Source: Pseudophaeobacter leonis (GTDB lineage Bacteria > Pseudomonadota > Alphaproteobacteria > Rhodobacterales > Rhodobacteraceae). From it: a DNA stretch of 41,715 bases. This document shows, in pieces, positions 25,009-34,515 of this stretch (positions within the stretch are counted from its first letter, which is position 1; every line of letters starts with the position of its first letter). The DNA is taken from positions 1 through 41,715 of the forward strand of contig NZ_MWVJ01000070.1 in NCBI RefSeq assembly GCF_002087335.1, read 5' to 3'. The position numbers were made by a program, and so were the translations under genes. Below the pieces are notes generated by a model, which was given only the letters and a program-made list of their open reading frames with translations, searched no databases and was not told the origin of the DNA.

Positions 25009-25773
25009 ATGCGCAATTTTCCCTATCGCCTCACCGGCCCTATTTGATCAAGCGCCACGCTTGGCCTGATCACCCTGCAGGTTGATGAGACCATCGAGCA
25101 GGATTTTCGCCGCCTGTTTGTGGCGCGGGATGTGGCGCTCTACGTCAGTCGGCTGCCCTCGGGGGCAGAGCTGACACCGGATACCATTGCGCAGATGGAG
25201 CGCCACCTGCCCGCAGCCGCCGCCCTTTTGCCGCAAGCCGCCAGGTTCGATGCCGTCGCCTATGGCTGCACCTCGGGCACCACCTTGATAGGCCCGCAGC
25301 GGGTGGCAGAGCTGGTCAGCGGCGCGGTACAAACCCGCCATGTGGCGCAACCTCTGACGGCAACACTCATGGGCTTTGCTGCCCTTGATGTCGCCTCTAT
25401 CGGGCTGGTTTCGCCCTATATAGACTCTGTTGCAGGCCCCATGCGCCAGACCTTTGAGCGCGCCGGCATCCGGGTGCCCACCATGGTGTCCTTTGGAGAA
25501 GAGCGCGAGGAAAATGTCGCCCGCATCGACCCCGCGTCGATCCATGCCGCGGCCCTTGAGGTTGGCGGCAATGCCCATGTCGAGGCGGTTTTCCTCAGCT
25601 GCACCAATCTGCGCACTCTGGACATTATCGAGGATCTGGAACAGCGCCTTGGCAAACCGGTGGTGAGCAGCAATCAGGCGCTTGGCTGGCATATGGCGCG
25701 GCTGTCGGGTGCCGCCGTGGCACCGGATGCGCCGGGCGCGTTGTTCAGCAAACCGTTGCCGAACAACGCCTGA
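25009..25773 (+). pseudogene. Asp/Glu racemase-superfamily protein (arylmalonate decarboxylase/maleate isomerase-like), early in-frame TGA
   Basis: ATG 25009, after GCAGGAG, reads MRNFPYRLTGPI and meets TGA at 25045-25047 (codon 13), then continues in frame SSATLGLITLQVDETIEQDF to 25773. A glycine codon is expected there (GGA to TGA is one change). The body has both catalytic cysteine motifs, YGCTSGTTLIGP and FLSCTNLRTLDII, typical of maleate cis-trans isomerase and arylmalonate decarboxylase relatives. Without the stop it is 254 residues. Starts further in would lose the first strand. No sign of a selenocysteine element was looked for beyond inspection, and the family does not use one. Followed by a strong terminator. 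Confidence 0.8.
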
Positions 25774-25800
25774 CCATCCCAGCGCGGATCTAAGAACACT

Positions 25801-25834
25801 AAACCCCGCCCGACGGTACAGCCGGGCGGGGTTT
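25801..25834. terminator. Bidirectional terminator between the racemase-like gene and the ABC operon
   Basis: AAACCCCGCCCG pairs perfectly with CGGGCGGGGTTT around a 9-10 base loop, with T-rich sequence to the right and A-rich to the left. Serves the two convergent transcripts. Confidence 0.92.
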
Positions 25835-25863
25835 GTTTTCAAAGCAACATGGCAGCTGAAGGG

Positions 25864-27141
25864 TCAGTTGCCGGACCCCTCACTGGTCTCTTCGCCGCTC
25901 AGGGCACTGGGGGCAAAAGCGCCGCCAAAACCGGAAGCCTTGGCCTCTGGTTCCACAGCACTGCTACTGTCCTCACCCGACAGGGTGCTTGGGGCAAAGA
26001 CACCGCCAAAGCCGGAATTGTTGCCCGCAGGTTTGGACTGAGCCGGTGCAGTACTGCCCTGTTCAGCCTCTTGCTGCTGGCGACGCAGCTCACGCTGGCG
26101 CTGCAACTCCTGAATGCGCAGCTCGGTCTCCAGGCGCTTTTGCTCCTGCACATCGGCGATACACTGCTGCGGGCTATAGACCGTCGCAGTCCCCACCACG
26201 ACCACGGTCGCACAGGCCACAATCACCAGCGCCACCGCCGCCCAATTGGAGCTGAGGAAACCCGGCATCTTAAAGCTGCCACGGCTCAGCTCTTCCACCG
26301 TGGCTTGCTTGCGCGCCAAGGCCACCAGTTCTTTGCGGCGGATATTGGCCTCGTTGAACAGGGCGGCAAAGACCGTCAGCAACACACTGATAAAGGCCAG
26401 CGCCGAGATCGCCGGAGTGATGCCATAGCGGACCTTTTGTGCCAGCTCGATGGTCAGCGTTGGATATTCGCCAAAGGTAAAGGTGGTGGTGTTGTAGTTC
26501 TCAAAGCTCGCCAGAAAGGCCAGCACTGCAGCACTTGCAATGGCGGGCTTCATGAAGGGCAACAGAACCTTGCGGAAGGCCTGCGCATGGGTGGCGCCAA
26601 GATCCAGCGCTGCCTCGGTCAGGGCTGTGTCATAGCGCTGCAGACGTGCCACCAGCACCAGCATGCAATAGCTGGCGATAAAGGTGGACTGGCCGATCAC
26701 CGTCAGGAACAACCCGTTGGACAAAAAGCTGTCGGCATCCAGCCCCAGCATACGGTTGATCCGGTCCCAGAACACCAGCGTCGAGATACCAATCACCACA
26801 CCGGGCACCAGAATGGGCGCGATGATGATGGTGTAGTAGGTCGCCCGCAGTTTTGGCCCGAGCTGGGTCAGCATCAAAGCGCCAGCCAGCCCCATGGCCA
26901 CCGAAAGCACCACGGTGCCAAATCCGACCAGAATGGAGTTCTTGATGCCATTGAGGATCCGCTCGTCCTGAAACAGAGCCGAGAACCACTCAAACGTCAG
27001 GCACTCCCAGGGGGTTGCGCGCGGAAACTCGGGTGAGTTGAATGCGGCGATCGACATGATCACCAGCGGCCCAAGCAGATAGGCAAAGAAAATCGCCAGA
27101 TAGGCCCAGATGCTGAGGCGCATAAGAGAGAGGTTCTTCAT
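25864..27141 (-). CDS. Polyamine-type ABC transporter permease (PotC-like) with an extra helix and periplasmic coiled-coil tail
   Basis: 425 residues, compared with about 260-300 for PotC/PotI. Residues 1-275 are the normal six-helix permease, with the EAA loop EAALDLGATHAQAFRKVLLP contacting the ATPase. It continues with a basic linker, a seventh hydrophobic helix (WAAVALVIVACATVVVVGTAT, about 305-325), a Gln/Arg/Glu coiled coil (EQKRLETELRIQELQRQREL) and a tail with two copies of SGFGG(V/A)FAPS(T/A)LSGE. If the six-helix core has both ends in the cytoplasm, the tail is in the periplasm. Start ATG overlaps the preceding permease stop by ATGA. Part of the four-gene importer operon; the tail's role is unknown. 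Confidence 0.9.
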   Translation of the reverse strand: MKNLSLMRLSIWAYLAIFFAYLLGPLVIMSIAAFNSPEFPRATPWECLTFEWFSALFQDERILNGIKNSILVGFGTVVLSVAMGLAGALMLTQLGPKLRATYYTIIIAPILVPGVVIGISTLVFWDRINRMLGLDADSFLSNGLFLTVIGQSTFIASYCMLVLVARLQRYDTALTEAALDLGATHAQAFRKVLLPFMKPAIASAAVLAFLASFENYNTTTFTFGEYPTLTIELAQKVRYGITPAISALAFISVLLTVFAALFNEANIRRKELVALARKQATVEELSRGSFKMPGFLSSNWAAVALVIVACATVVVVGTATVYSPQQCIADVQEQKRLETELRIQELQRQRELRRQQQEAEQGSTAPAQSKPAGNNSGFGGVFAPSTLSGEDSSSAVEPEAKASGFGGAFAPSALSGEETSEGSGN

Positions 27142-28058
27142 TTGCCGATATCCCCCATGTTCACCTTGAAGAGACGCATCAGCGCAAGCACCAAGAGGAT
27201 ACAGGTGACCAGCAGCACCACGGCATAGGCCGCGCCCTGGGGCCAGTCAGAGTTGTCGTTGAATTGCTGATAGATCAGCTGCGTGAACCAGAGCGACGAT
27301 GGCCCGCCCAGGATTTGCGGCGCCGCAAGCGCCCCGGCCGAGAGCATGAACACCATGGTACAGCCCGAGCTGATGCCAGGTTTGGCATAGGGAATAACCA
27401 CCCGACGGTGGATCATCGGCCAGCTGGCGCCCATGTCACGCGCCGCCTCGATCTGGTTGCGATCCAGGCTTTCGATCACGTTGTAGATCGGAAAGATCAT
27501 CAACAGGATATAGGCATAGCCCAGAGCAGCATAGAGCGCGATATCGTTGCGCACAAAGTCAAAGGGGGTGTCAAAGATCCCGGCGGCCACCAGCAGGTTG
27601 TTCAGCACGCCTGTTTCGCCAAAGATGATGCGCAGCGCAAAGGCCCGCAGGATCTCGTTGATCCAATAGGGAATGATCAGCATCAGCGCAAAAATGCGGA
27701 TGTGGTTGCCCTTGGTCTGCGCCAGATAATAGGCAATCGGGTAGCACAGGATCAGGTTAAAGATGGTGACAAAGATCGCCGCCACCAGGGTGCGGTAAAA
27801 CACCTTCAGATCGACCGCATTATAATCCTGGCTGCCGCCTTCGGGGCCAAAGACCAGATATTTGTAGTTCTCCATCGTATAGAGGTCTTTTGGCCCGCCA
27901 ATTTCGGGCGGCGGCAGGTTCGGACGGAACGAAAAGTCCAGCATCGACAGCTGCGGCAGGATGATCAGGCCAATGGTCCAGAACAGCACCAGACCCAGCA
28001 TCACAGAGCCAAGACCCAGGCCATTGCGGTCAAAGAATTCTTTTAGGAAACGGGGCAT
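27138..28058 (-). CDS. Polyamine-type ABC transporter permease (PotB-like)
   Basis: 306 residues, six hydrophobic helices, with the EAA motif EAARDMGASWPMIHRRVVIP near 210-230. The first helix (LGLVLFWTIGLIILPQL) is followed by a long periplasmic segment, as in PotB/PotH. AGGGAGGC lies before ATG 28058, 11 bp after the ATPase stop. Forms the membrane channel with the next permease. Intact. Confidence 0.92.
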   Translation of the reverse strand: MPRFLKEFFDRNGLGLGSVMLGLVLFWTIGLIILPQLSMLDFSFRPNLPPPEIGGPKDLYTMENYKYLVFGPEGGSQDYNAVDLKVFYRTLVAAIFVTIFNLILCYPIAYYLAQTKGNHIRIFALMLIIPYWINEILRAFALRIIFGETGVLNNLLVAAGIFDTPFDFVRNDIALYAALGYAYILLMIFPIYNVIESLDRNQIEAARDMGASWPMIHRRVVIPYAKPGISSGCTMVFMLSAGALAAPQILGGPSSLWFTQLIYQQFNDNSDWPQGAAYAVVLLVTCILLVLALMRLFKVNMGDIGK

Positions 28059-28069
28059 TGCCAGCCTCC

Positions 28070-29182
28070 CTATTCGGTGGCCAGATCGCCTGCGGGCATG
28101 GCCACAGCGTTCTGGACATCATATTGCAGGGTCATCGGCTGGCCCTTGTGGCTGTCAAAGGACTGGCCAAGGTTAGGCAACGAGACCTTCATTTCCTTGC
28201 CGCCCTCGCCTTCCATGAAGATGTTGAAAGCATTGCCCTCAAATTCCTCATTGGTGACAGTTGCGGTGACAAAATGGTCGCCCTGGGCGCCGACGGGCGC
28301 CAGGGCAAAGGCCTCGGGACGGATGAACATCATCGCGTCATCGCCAGCTTTCATCTTGCCCTGATTGGCGCTGGACACCCGCGCCAGCAGATCGCCCGAG
28401 CGGTTTGTCGAGATCAGTGCTGTGTCACTCTGCACCTGTTTCACGGTGCCGCGAAAGACGTTGTTCTCGCCAACAAAGGAGGCCGCAAAGGCGGTGGCAG
28501 GGTCGTTGTAGATGGTCTTGCCGTCGCCAATCTGGTCGATCACACCGGCGCGCATCACGGCGATATTGTCCGACATGGTCAGCGCCTCACCCTGGTCATG
28601 GGTGATGTAGATAAAGGTGATGCCAACCCGTTTTTGAATTTCGCGCAGCTCGGTGCGCATGTGCTGCCGCAGCTTCAGATCCAGCGCCGAAAGCGGCTCA
28701 TCCAGCAGCAAAACATCCGGTTCAGCACAGAGCGCCCGCGCAATGGCGACCCGCTGACGCTGACCGCCGGAGAGTTCCCACGGCAGCTTGTCGCCCTGAT
28801 CCGGCAGCGCAATCATATCGAGCAGCTCATCGGCACGTTTGCGGCGCTCTTTGGCCGAGGCGCCCTTGACTTCCATTGAGAAGGTGATGTTTTCCCAAAC
28901 TTTCATCAAAGGAAACAGCGCCAGGTTCTGAAAGATCAGGGCCGTGGGACGTTTGTTGGGCCCGATGCCCTTCATATTGTTGCCGCCGATCAGAACCTGA
29001 CCTTCGCTGGGCTCAAGAAACCCCGAAACAGCGCGCAAAATCGTCGTCTTGCCGCAGCCTGAGGGGCCGAGGAAGGAAAAGAAATCGCCTCCGTTGATAT
29101 GCACATTTGCGTCGCGCACGGCGACAAAATCTCCAAAGCGGATCCAGAGTTTCTCAAGATCTACGCCGACCCCAGCACTCAT
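28070..29182 (-). CDS. Polyamine-type ABC transporter ATP-binding protein (PotA-like)
   Basis: 370 residues. Walker A GPSGCGKTT near 40, Q-loop FQNLALFP, signature LSGGQRQRVAIARAL, Walker B VLLLDEPLSALD and the H-loop THDQGEA, then a C-terminal TOBE domain (residues 250-370) as in PotA/PotG. ATG 29182 follows GGGGAGAG and starts MSAGVGVDLEKLW; a longer frame to 29236 is less likely. It energises uptake through the two downstream permeases. Confidence 0.93.
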   Translation of the reverse strand: MSAGVGVDLEKLWIRFGDFVAVRDANVHINGGDFFSFLGPSGCGKTTILRAVSGFLEPSEGQVLIGGNNMKGIGPNKRPTALIFQNLALFPLMKVWENITFSMEVKGASAKERRKRADELLDMIALPDQGDKLPWELSGGQRQRVAIARALCAEPDVLLLDEPLSALDLKLRQHMRTELREIQKRVGITFIYITHDQGEALTMSDNIAVMRAGVIDQIGDGKTIYNDPATAFAASFVGENNVFRGTVKQVQSDTALISTNRSGDLLARVSSANQGKMKAGDDAMMFIRPEAFALAPVGAQGDHFVTATVTNEEFEGNAFNIFMEGEGGKEMKVSLPNLGQSFDSHKGQPMTLQYDVQNAVAMPAGDLATE

Positions 29183-29332
29183 GTGGTCTCTCCCCAGCTC
29201 GCAGCTCTCTTGTCCGGAGACTCTGCCCCAGCTCAATTTGGCTGCTCTGTTTGTTCAGGTTGGTTTCATACGCCACAAAGGCGCGCGGCTGGCCCCCGGA
29301 CTGTCCGGGAGCCAGTTTTGGTCAATAGCGGA

Positions 29333-30457
29333 TCAGGCGCTTTTGAACTTGTTGACGAACTCTGTGCGCACTTCGGCATACCAGGGGGCTTCGGCAGGCC
29401 ATGGGTTCAGGTTAGCCAGGCTGTCGCCAGGATAGGCTTCGGCAAAGTTCTTTTTGTAGACGTCACCCGAATAGGTGTCCGCGCCCAGAACCGGCGAGTT
29501 ATAGCCATGGCTGTCGATCGCCACGCCTGCGGCTTCCTGACCAAAGGCATAGTCGATAAAGGCATAGACCTGCTCTTCGTTCTTGGCGCCAACCGGCATG
29601 GACATACCGTCAACCCAGGCCGTCGCACCCTCAACTGGGGCTTGATAATGCACGGGCTCACCAGCAGCTTTCAGCGCCAGAGGGGGCCCGTCCCAGGTTT
29701 GACCAACCACAACGCCTTCGTTCAGCAGTCCGTTTTTCTGGGTATCCGCATCATTCCAGATCAGTTTGATGCGGGATTTGCGCGCCATGCACCAGTCGGT
29801 GATCTTGCCCCAGACTTCGCGCATTTTATCTTCGCTGCTGTAGGCGGCCCAGACAGAGCCAGGATCCATCTCGCCCGAGGCTTCCATATAAAGGCCCGCA
29901 CCCAGCATCATCGAATGAGCACGGCCCATTGTTTTGCCAGCGTTTTCTTCGGCCCAGACATCGCCATAAGACGGCGCATCACCCGCAGGCAGCCATTTGT
30001 CGGTGCGATAAGCAATGCCCTCGGTGCCCCAGATATGTGGCAGCCAATGCACGCCGGCGCCTTCAAAGTTCCATGCGTCTGTGCCGATTTTGGCCATCGC
30101 AGGGTTCACCGCGTCAATGTTGACCTTGCTCATGTCGAAAGGCTTCAGCAGCTCCAGCGGCCCCCACTGCAGCGACCGGTTGTTGGTGGGCGAGACAATG
30201 TCAAAGCCCTGACCCTTGGTGGCCTTCATCTTGTTGATGATTTCCTCGTTCGACCCAATACCGGTGTAGTTCACCTTGATGCCTGTCTTGGCCTCAAAGC
30301 CCTCAATGAAGGAAGGTGGCAGGTAGTCCGACCACATCAGGATGTTTACTTCACCTGACGACGCCAGCGCGCTTTTGGAATAGAGCGGCGCTGCAAGAGC
30401 AGCCGCACCGGCGCTTTTCAGCAGGGTCCGGCGAGTGACGCTAGATTTGGTAGTCAT
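29333..30457 (-). CDS. Periplasmic polyamine-type substrate-binding protein (PotD/PotF-like)
   Basis: 374 residues with a twin-arginine-like signal ([19 protein letters not shown], cleavage after SALA) and the PotD fold: VNILMWSDYLPPSFIEGFEAKTGIKV, then FDIVSPTNN, HWLPHIWGTEGIAYRTD, EGVVVGQTWDG and a C-terminal YAEVRTEFVNKF. ATG 30457 follows GGGAG. First gene of the operon; 150 bp separate it from the ATPase. The 285 bp upstream (30458-30742) carry no gene and presumably the promoter. Putrescine or spermidine is the family default, but related proteins bind other amines. Confidence 0.92.
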   Translation of the reverse strand: MTTKSSVTRRTLLKSAGAAALAAPLYSKSALASSGEVNILMWSDYLPPSFIEGFEAKTGIKVNYTGIGSNEEIINKMKATKGQGFDIVSPTNNRSLQWGPLELLKPFDMSKVNIDAVNPAMAKIGTDAWNFEGAGVHWLPHIWGTEGIAYRTDKWLPAGDAPSYGDVWAEENAGKTMGRAHSMMLGAGLYMEASGEMDPGSVWAAYSSEDKMREVWGKITDWCMARKSRIKLIWNDADTQKNGLLNEGVVVGQTWDGPPLALKAAGEPVHYQAPVEGATAWVDGMSMPVGAKNEEQVYAFIDYAFGQEAAGVAIDSHGYNSPVLGADTYSGDVYKKNFAEAYPGDSLANLNPWPAEAPWYAEVRTEFVNKFKSA

Positions 30458-30742
30458 ATTCAAATTACTCCCTAGTGGGTTGTTGATTTCGTTTATTATT
30501 GTTTTTGGTCTTCAAAAGAGTGCGGGGCATTGCGCCCAACAAACAGTGACAGTTTCAAAAACCGATAAGGCCAAAATGCCGCAGCTTAGCCGGACCATGG
30601 TTCCAGTTTCCGAACAACGCCGCTCGATTCCCCAAAAACATGGGCAATGTAAGACGGTGTTGTAACAGTAGTTTGCGCGTCTCAGCCGCGTGCGTCAACG
30701 ATGCTGGCAGGCGCGAGGGGGCCGAGCCGGGCAATATGCCTG

Positions 30743-31582
30743 TCAAACAGACATTCCAATCAGCCCCACACCAATGGCCATCAGCACAGCCGCGCCAAGG
30801 CGGCGAATCCAGTTGCCCTCTTTCAGGACAAAAAAGCCAATCAGGGCCGCAAAAATCACCGAGGTTTCGCGCAGCGCCGACACAGCCCCCAGCGGGGCAA
30901 AGTTTTTGGCATAAAGCACCAGCCCGTAGGCCGTCATCGAAACAAACCCGCCACAGATGCCGATACACCAGCTGCGCAAAGATATCTGTGCAAGTGTCCG
31001 ACGCCTGCGCAGCCCGATGAAACCCGCCAGGAACACATGCCCAAAGGCCCCCCAGGCCCAATAGCTGAGGGTATTGCCAGACAATCGCACGCCCAGGCCG
31101 TCAACCAGCGAGTATAACGAGATGCAAAAACCGGTGCCCAGCGCATAAAACAGCGCCGCGCGCCCGACGCCTGATCTCAGCGCCTGCCAACTGCTGAGCT
31201 GAATGCCCAGACCAATCAGAGCAATACCGCCCCAGGCCTGCAGCGGCAGGACTTCACCGGCAAAAATCATCGCCCATAGCGCCACCAGCGCCGGCACAAT
31301 GCCACGGGCAATCGGGTAGACCACGCTGAGGTCGCCATGTTTATAGGCCTGCCCCAGCATGTAGAAATAGCCAAAATGGATCACAGTCGACAGCGCCACA
31401 TAGAACAGGCTTTCCAGCTCTGGCAGCGGCAGCAACACCACCATGACAGCACCGGGGATCACATGGCCCAGCGCCACCAGCCCCAGCATAGTGGTGCGAT
31501 CCGCAGCCGTTTTTACAATCGCATTCCAGACGGCGTGCAGTATCGCGGCTGACAGGATGATGGACACAACAAAGGGCGTCAT
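30743..31582 (-). CDS. EamA-family (DMT) transporter
   Basis: 279 residues, ten predicted helices in two repeats, each with an EamA-type signature (AVWNAIVKTAADRT near the start, VSALRETSVIFAALIGFFVLKEG near the end). Inner-membrane exporter of unknown substrate. Separate from the ABC operon (285-bp gap) and 127 bp downstream of the Na/Pi gene on the same strand. Intact. Confidence 0.9.
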   Translation of the reverse strand: MTPFVVSIILSAAILHAVWNAIVKTAADRTTMLGLVALGHVIPGAVMVVLLPLPELESLFYVALSTVIHFGYFYMLGQAYKHGDLSVVYPIARGIVPALVALWAMIFAGEVLPLQAWGGIALIGLGIQLSSWQALRSGVGRAALFYALGTGFCISLYSLVDGLGVRLSGNTLSYWAWGAFGHVFLAGFIGLRRRRTLAQISLRSWCIGICGGFVSMTAYGLVLYAKNFAPLGAVSALRETSVIFAALIGFFVLKEGNWIRRLGAAVLMAIGVGLIGMSV

Positions 31583-31709
31583 GGGCTATGCACCTTTTTC
31601 GGGCAGCGGTTTCAAAATAGGCCACATCGCCCATATTAGGGTCATTTGTATCGTGATCAGCCAGTTCGGTGTGATCAACCACAGTGTCATGGCACCCTGC
31701 AAACCGCTC

Positions 31710-33389
31710 TCAGGTTCCGGTCTGCGAGGCGGTCATCTCTTCGATCAGGCGGGTCTCGAGCAACTGGCCATTCTGATACAGCACCGGATAAGACACCGCC
31801 GCCACATGGCTGTTGAACTCCCGCAGCGCCCGCAGGGTTTCCAGGTGAATATCCGAGGTATCAAAACTATAGTCCTCGCCGCGCTGCAGCCGCTTCAGGT
31901 GGCGCTTGCGACTGTCCCGCTCCATCCGTTTCAGCTCGGTTTTTTCCAGGTTCAGCAGACGTGCGCTTTCCAGATCGCTAGAGATCAGCACGTTTGAGGC
32001 CAGACGCAGGTTGGCCATGATCGCCTCATGCATCCGCAGGATCTCTCCCCAGCCTTCGGAGGAGACCCGCAGTTTTTTTTTGTTGAGACCCCCTGCCAGC
32101 ACCGCCAGTCTGCGGGCTGCCACATCCCCGGCTGACTCGAGCCGGATGGCATATTCCACCATCTCGCGGGCCTGCTTCAGCTCGGCATGGCTGAAATCCG
32201 CATCCGGGATATCCGCGACATAGCTGCGGATGCCAGAGAGGCAGGCATCGACCTCAGGGTCCAGCGCCTGCAGCGCTTTGATCTGCTCTTTGTCGCCGGA
32301 TTTATATAGATCCGCCAGCGGGCGGAACATGGTTTCCACGAGATCTGTCATCCGCAGCAATTCGCGCTTGAGATTGGCCAGAACCTGGGCAGGTGGCCCA
32401 TAGGTTCCAGGCTCCAGCGCGCTCACAGGTCGGCCTGTGAGGCCTGCCTCTGGTGCGGCAGGTTCTGGCATCAATCGCCGCATGACAGGCTCAATCCGGG
32501 CGCAGATCGGCAGCGCCAGCAGCAGCAAAGAGCCGTTAAAGGCCAGATGCGCATAGACCAGCATCTGCCCGCCCTGCGAGGCCCCCAGAAAACCCGCCCC
32601 GAGCACGGAATTCACCGCAAAGAGACAAAGCACCGCACAACTGCCGCGCAGAGCCAGATTGGCATAGGGAATGCGCCGCGCGCTTTGGCTCATACCGCGG
32701 CTCAGCCAGACGGGAATGAAGCCAGAGCCGAAATTGGCCCCCAGCACCAGCGACAGGCCAGCGGCAAAGGGGATGGCTCCGATCTCGACCAGGGTAACGC
32801 ACATCAGGATGGCCGCCACCGAGGAATGCATCACAAAGGCCAGCGCGCCGCCAACCAGAAAGGCGGTGATATAGTCCCGCGCCAGATAGCCGGCCACTGC
32901 GGGCAAAAAGGCGCTGTCGCGAATAGGATCCATTGCCTCGCGCAAAAAGCGCAGCGAAATCAGGATAAAGGCGACCCCCAACAGGATACGCCCGGTCTGG
33001 CGCGCCTTCTTGCCATCGGTTTTGACAAACAGATAGCCCCCCACGGCCAAAAGCGCCGGCACCAGCCAGTCCAGCTCGAACGACAGGATCTGAATGATCA
33101 GCGCCGAGCCAAGGTCGCCGCCCAGCACAATGGCCAGCCCGGTGGGAAAGCCGAGGTAGCCTCCGGAGGCAAAGCCGGTGACCAGCAGCGTCACCGCAGC
33201 TGAGCTTTGCAAAACCAGCGCCAGCCCGACGCCAACGCCGCCCGCCTGCACCCGGTTGCCGGTGCCGGTCAACAGCCGCTGGAACGAAGCCCCATAGCTG
33301 CGCTCGATGCCCGTGCGCACCATCCGCACGGCAAACAGCAAAAACATGGTGGCGCCGGCAAGGCTGTTAAGGAAGGTCAAAATCGCCAT
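31710..33389 (-). CDS. Na/Pi cotransporter family protein with C-terminal PhoU domain
   Basis: 559 residues. Two inverted Na/Pi repeats, with the QSSAA motif in the first (VLQSSAAVTLLVTGFASGG) and HSSVAAILMC in the second, embedded in about nine helices; residues beyond 350 form a helical PhoU-like domain (LLRMTDLVETMFRPLADLY and MVEYAIRLESAGDVAARRLAVLAGG). Probably a sodium-coupled phosphate carrier or a phosphate-level sensor. ATG 33389 is chosen over an upstream ATG because the helix begins at once and GGAG precedes it. Lies 78 bp from the DeoR gene. Confidence 0.9.
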   Translation of the reverse strand: MAILTFLNSLAGATMFLLFAVRMVRTGIERSYGASFQRLLTGTGNRVQAGGVGVGLALVLQSSAAVTLLVTGFASGGYLGFPTGLAIVLGGDLGSALIIQILSFELDWLVPALLAVGGYLFVKTDGKKARQTGRILLGVAFILISLRFLREAMDPIRDSAFLPAVAGYLARDYITAFLVGGALAFVMHSSVAAILMCVTLVEIGAIPFAAGLSLVLGANFGSGFIPVWLSRGMSQSARRIPYANLALRGSCAVLCLFAVNSVLGAGFLGASQGGQMLVYAHLAFNGSLLLLALPICARIEPVMRRLMPEPAAPEAGLTGRPVSALEPGTYGPPAQVLANLKRELLRMTDLVETMFRPLADLYKSGDKEQIKALQALDPEVDACLSGIRSYVADIPDADFSHAELKQAREMVEYAIRLESAGDVAARRLAVLAGGLNKKKLRVSSEGWGEILRMHEAIMANLRLASNVLISSDLESARLLNLEKTELKRMERDSRKRHLKRLQRGEDYSFDTSDIHLETLRALREFNSHVAAVSYPVLYQNGQLLETRLIEEMTASQTGT

Positions 33390-33467
33390 CTGAGGGCTCC
33401 GTTTGTGCTCATTCTTCGGCATCCGCAGGGGCATTGCAGCGCCTGCGCTCTGGTCTGCAGCGCCATC

Positions 33468-34319
33468 TCAGGGCTTCCCGCCTGACGCCTCTCCAGCGGC
33501 GTGTCCCGGTGCTTTTGTGGGCGACTGCTCCGTCGCCAGTGCCAGCTCAAACGTCACGCCCCAGCCCTGCAGCGCCCGCGCCAGTTTCTTTCCCGGCTCC
33601 CGTTCACTAACCAGCCCATGCAACAGTTGCGGCGCCGGGCCGCAATGGGGTGCTGTCTCGGAGAATTTTGACGCGGTGGTCACCACAAAGATCTTCTCTG
33701 CCGCCGCGGCCACCACAGAGGCCAGTTCGGCCTCGCTGGCATTGTGAAACAACAGCCCGTGTTTTGCCGACAGCTCATCCGCTGACAAAATCGCGACATC
33801 AAAGGCAAAGCGTGCCGCCTGTTGTTCGCTCACCGGCCCAAAGGTGCCGCGATCATCGCCGCGCATCTCACCGCCGAGCAGGTGCAGCCGATTGCCATTG
33901 TGATTGGACAGAAGCTGCGCCACCCCAATGGAATTGGTCACCACCGTCAGATTGTGACGCCGGCGCAGCGCCTCGGCCACAAAGGAGGTGGTAGAGCCCA
34001 CATCCAGAAACACCGTCATGCCATCAGTGATCCTGGGAAGAACGGCTTCGGCTATGCGCTTTTTCTCCTGCGGGTTCTCGCCCATGCGGCGAAAAAAACT
34101 GGGGCCCGAGGCGTCATTGCCTGCCCCCACAAGATAGGCGCCGCCGTGTACCCGTTCCAGCGCGCCCGCCGTGGCCAGGGCCTTGATGGTGCGGCGCACG
34201 GTTTCTTCCGAGACGTCCAGCATTGTTGCCAACTCCGCGCTGCGCCCGGAGCCACCCAAGTGCCGCAGCGCCTGCAAAAGCCCCATTTCGCGGTGGGAGA
34301 GAGTACTGGCGGCGGCCAT
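33468..34319 (-). CDS. DeoR-family transcriptional regulator
   Basis: 283 residues. N-terminal HTH (RSAELATMLDVSEETVRRTIKALATAGALERVHGGAYL) followed by the DeoR sensor domain, a sugar-phosphate-isomerase-like fold with FLDVGSTTSFVAEAL, LTVVTNSIGVAQLL and LHLLGGEMRG. Members usually sense a phosphorylated intermediate. Divergent from the PMH/sulfatase-like gene across 196 bp rich in A and C, where its operators are expected; I see no clean inverted repeat. Likely controls the hydrolase and glycerate kinase genes. Confidence 0.9.
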   Translation of the reverse strand: MAAASTLSHREMGLLQALRHLGGSGRSAELATMLDVSEETVRRTIKALATAGALERVHGGAYLVGAGNDASGPSFFRRMGENPQEKKRIAEAVLPRITDGMTVFLDVGSTTSFVAEALRRRHNLTVVTNSIGVAQLLSNHNGNRLHLLGGEMRGDDRGTFGPVSEQQAARFAFDVAILSADELSAKHGLLFHNASEAELASVVAAAAEKIFVVTTASKFSETAPHCGPAPQLLHGLVSEREPGKKLARALQGWGVTFELALATEQSPTKAPGHAAGEASGGKP

Positions 34320-34515
34320 CAGGCAGAATCCTTATTTCGGCAACAAGACCCAAAGAAACTGCCATCAGAGCCGCCAATTCGCAAGCCATAACCCACAAAA
34401 CCCCACCAAAACGGTCAACTCTCACCCAAAAGAAACAGAAAAACCCTTCCCAAATCACAATGCGACGGATTATCTGGCAAAGACTGACCACCACCCCTGC
34501 CAGAGGACCTGAGCC

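Noticed and set aside
25009..25130. In-frame TGA in the racemase-like gene as a selenocysteine codon
   Set aside because: It falls where a glycine is expected, not at either catalytic cysteine, and the family has no selenoprotein members that I know of; other stop types occur the same way in neighbouring genes.
34320..34515. DeoR operator in the A/C-rich promoter region
   Set aside because: Several AAAACC-like words are present, but no consistent spacing or inverted repeat that I can defend.
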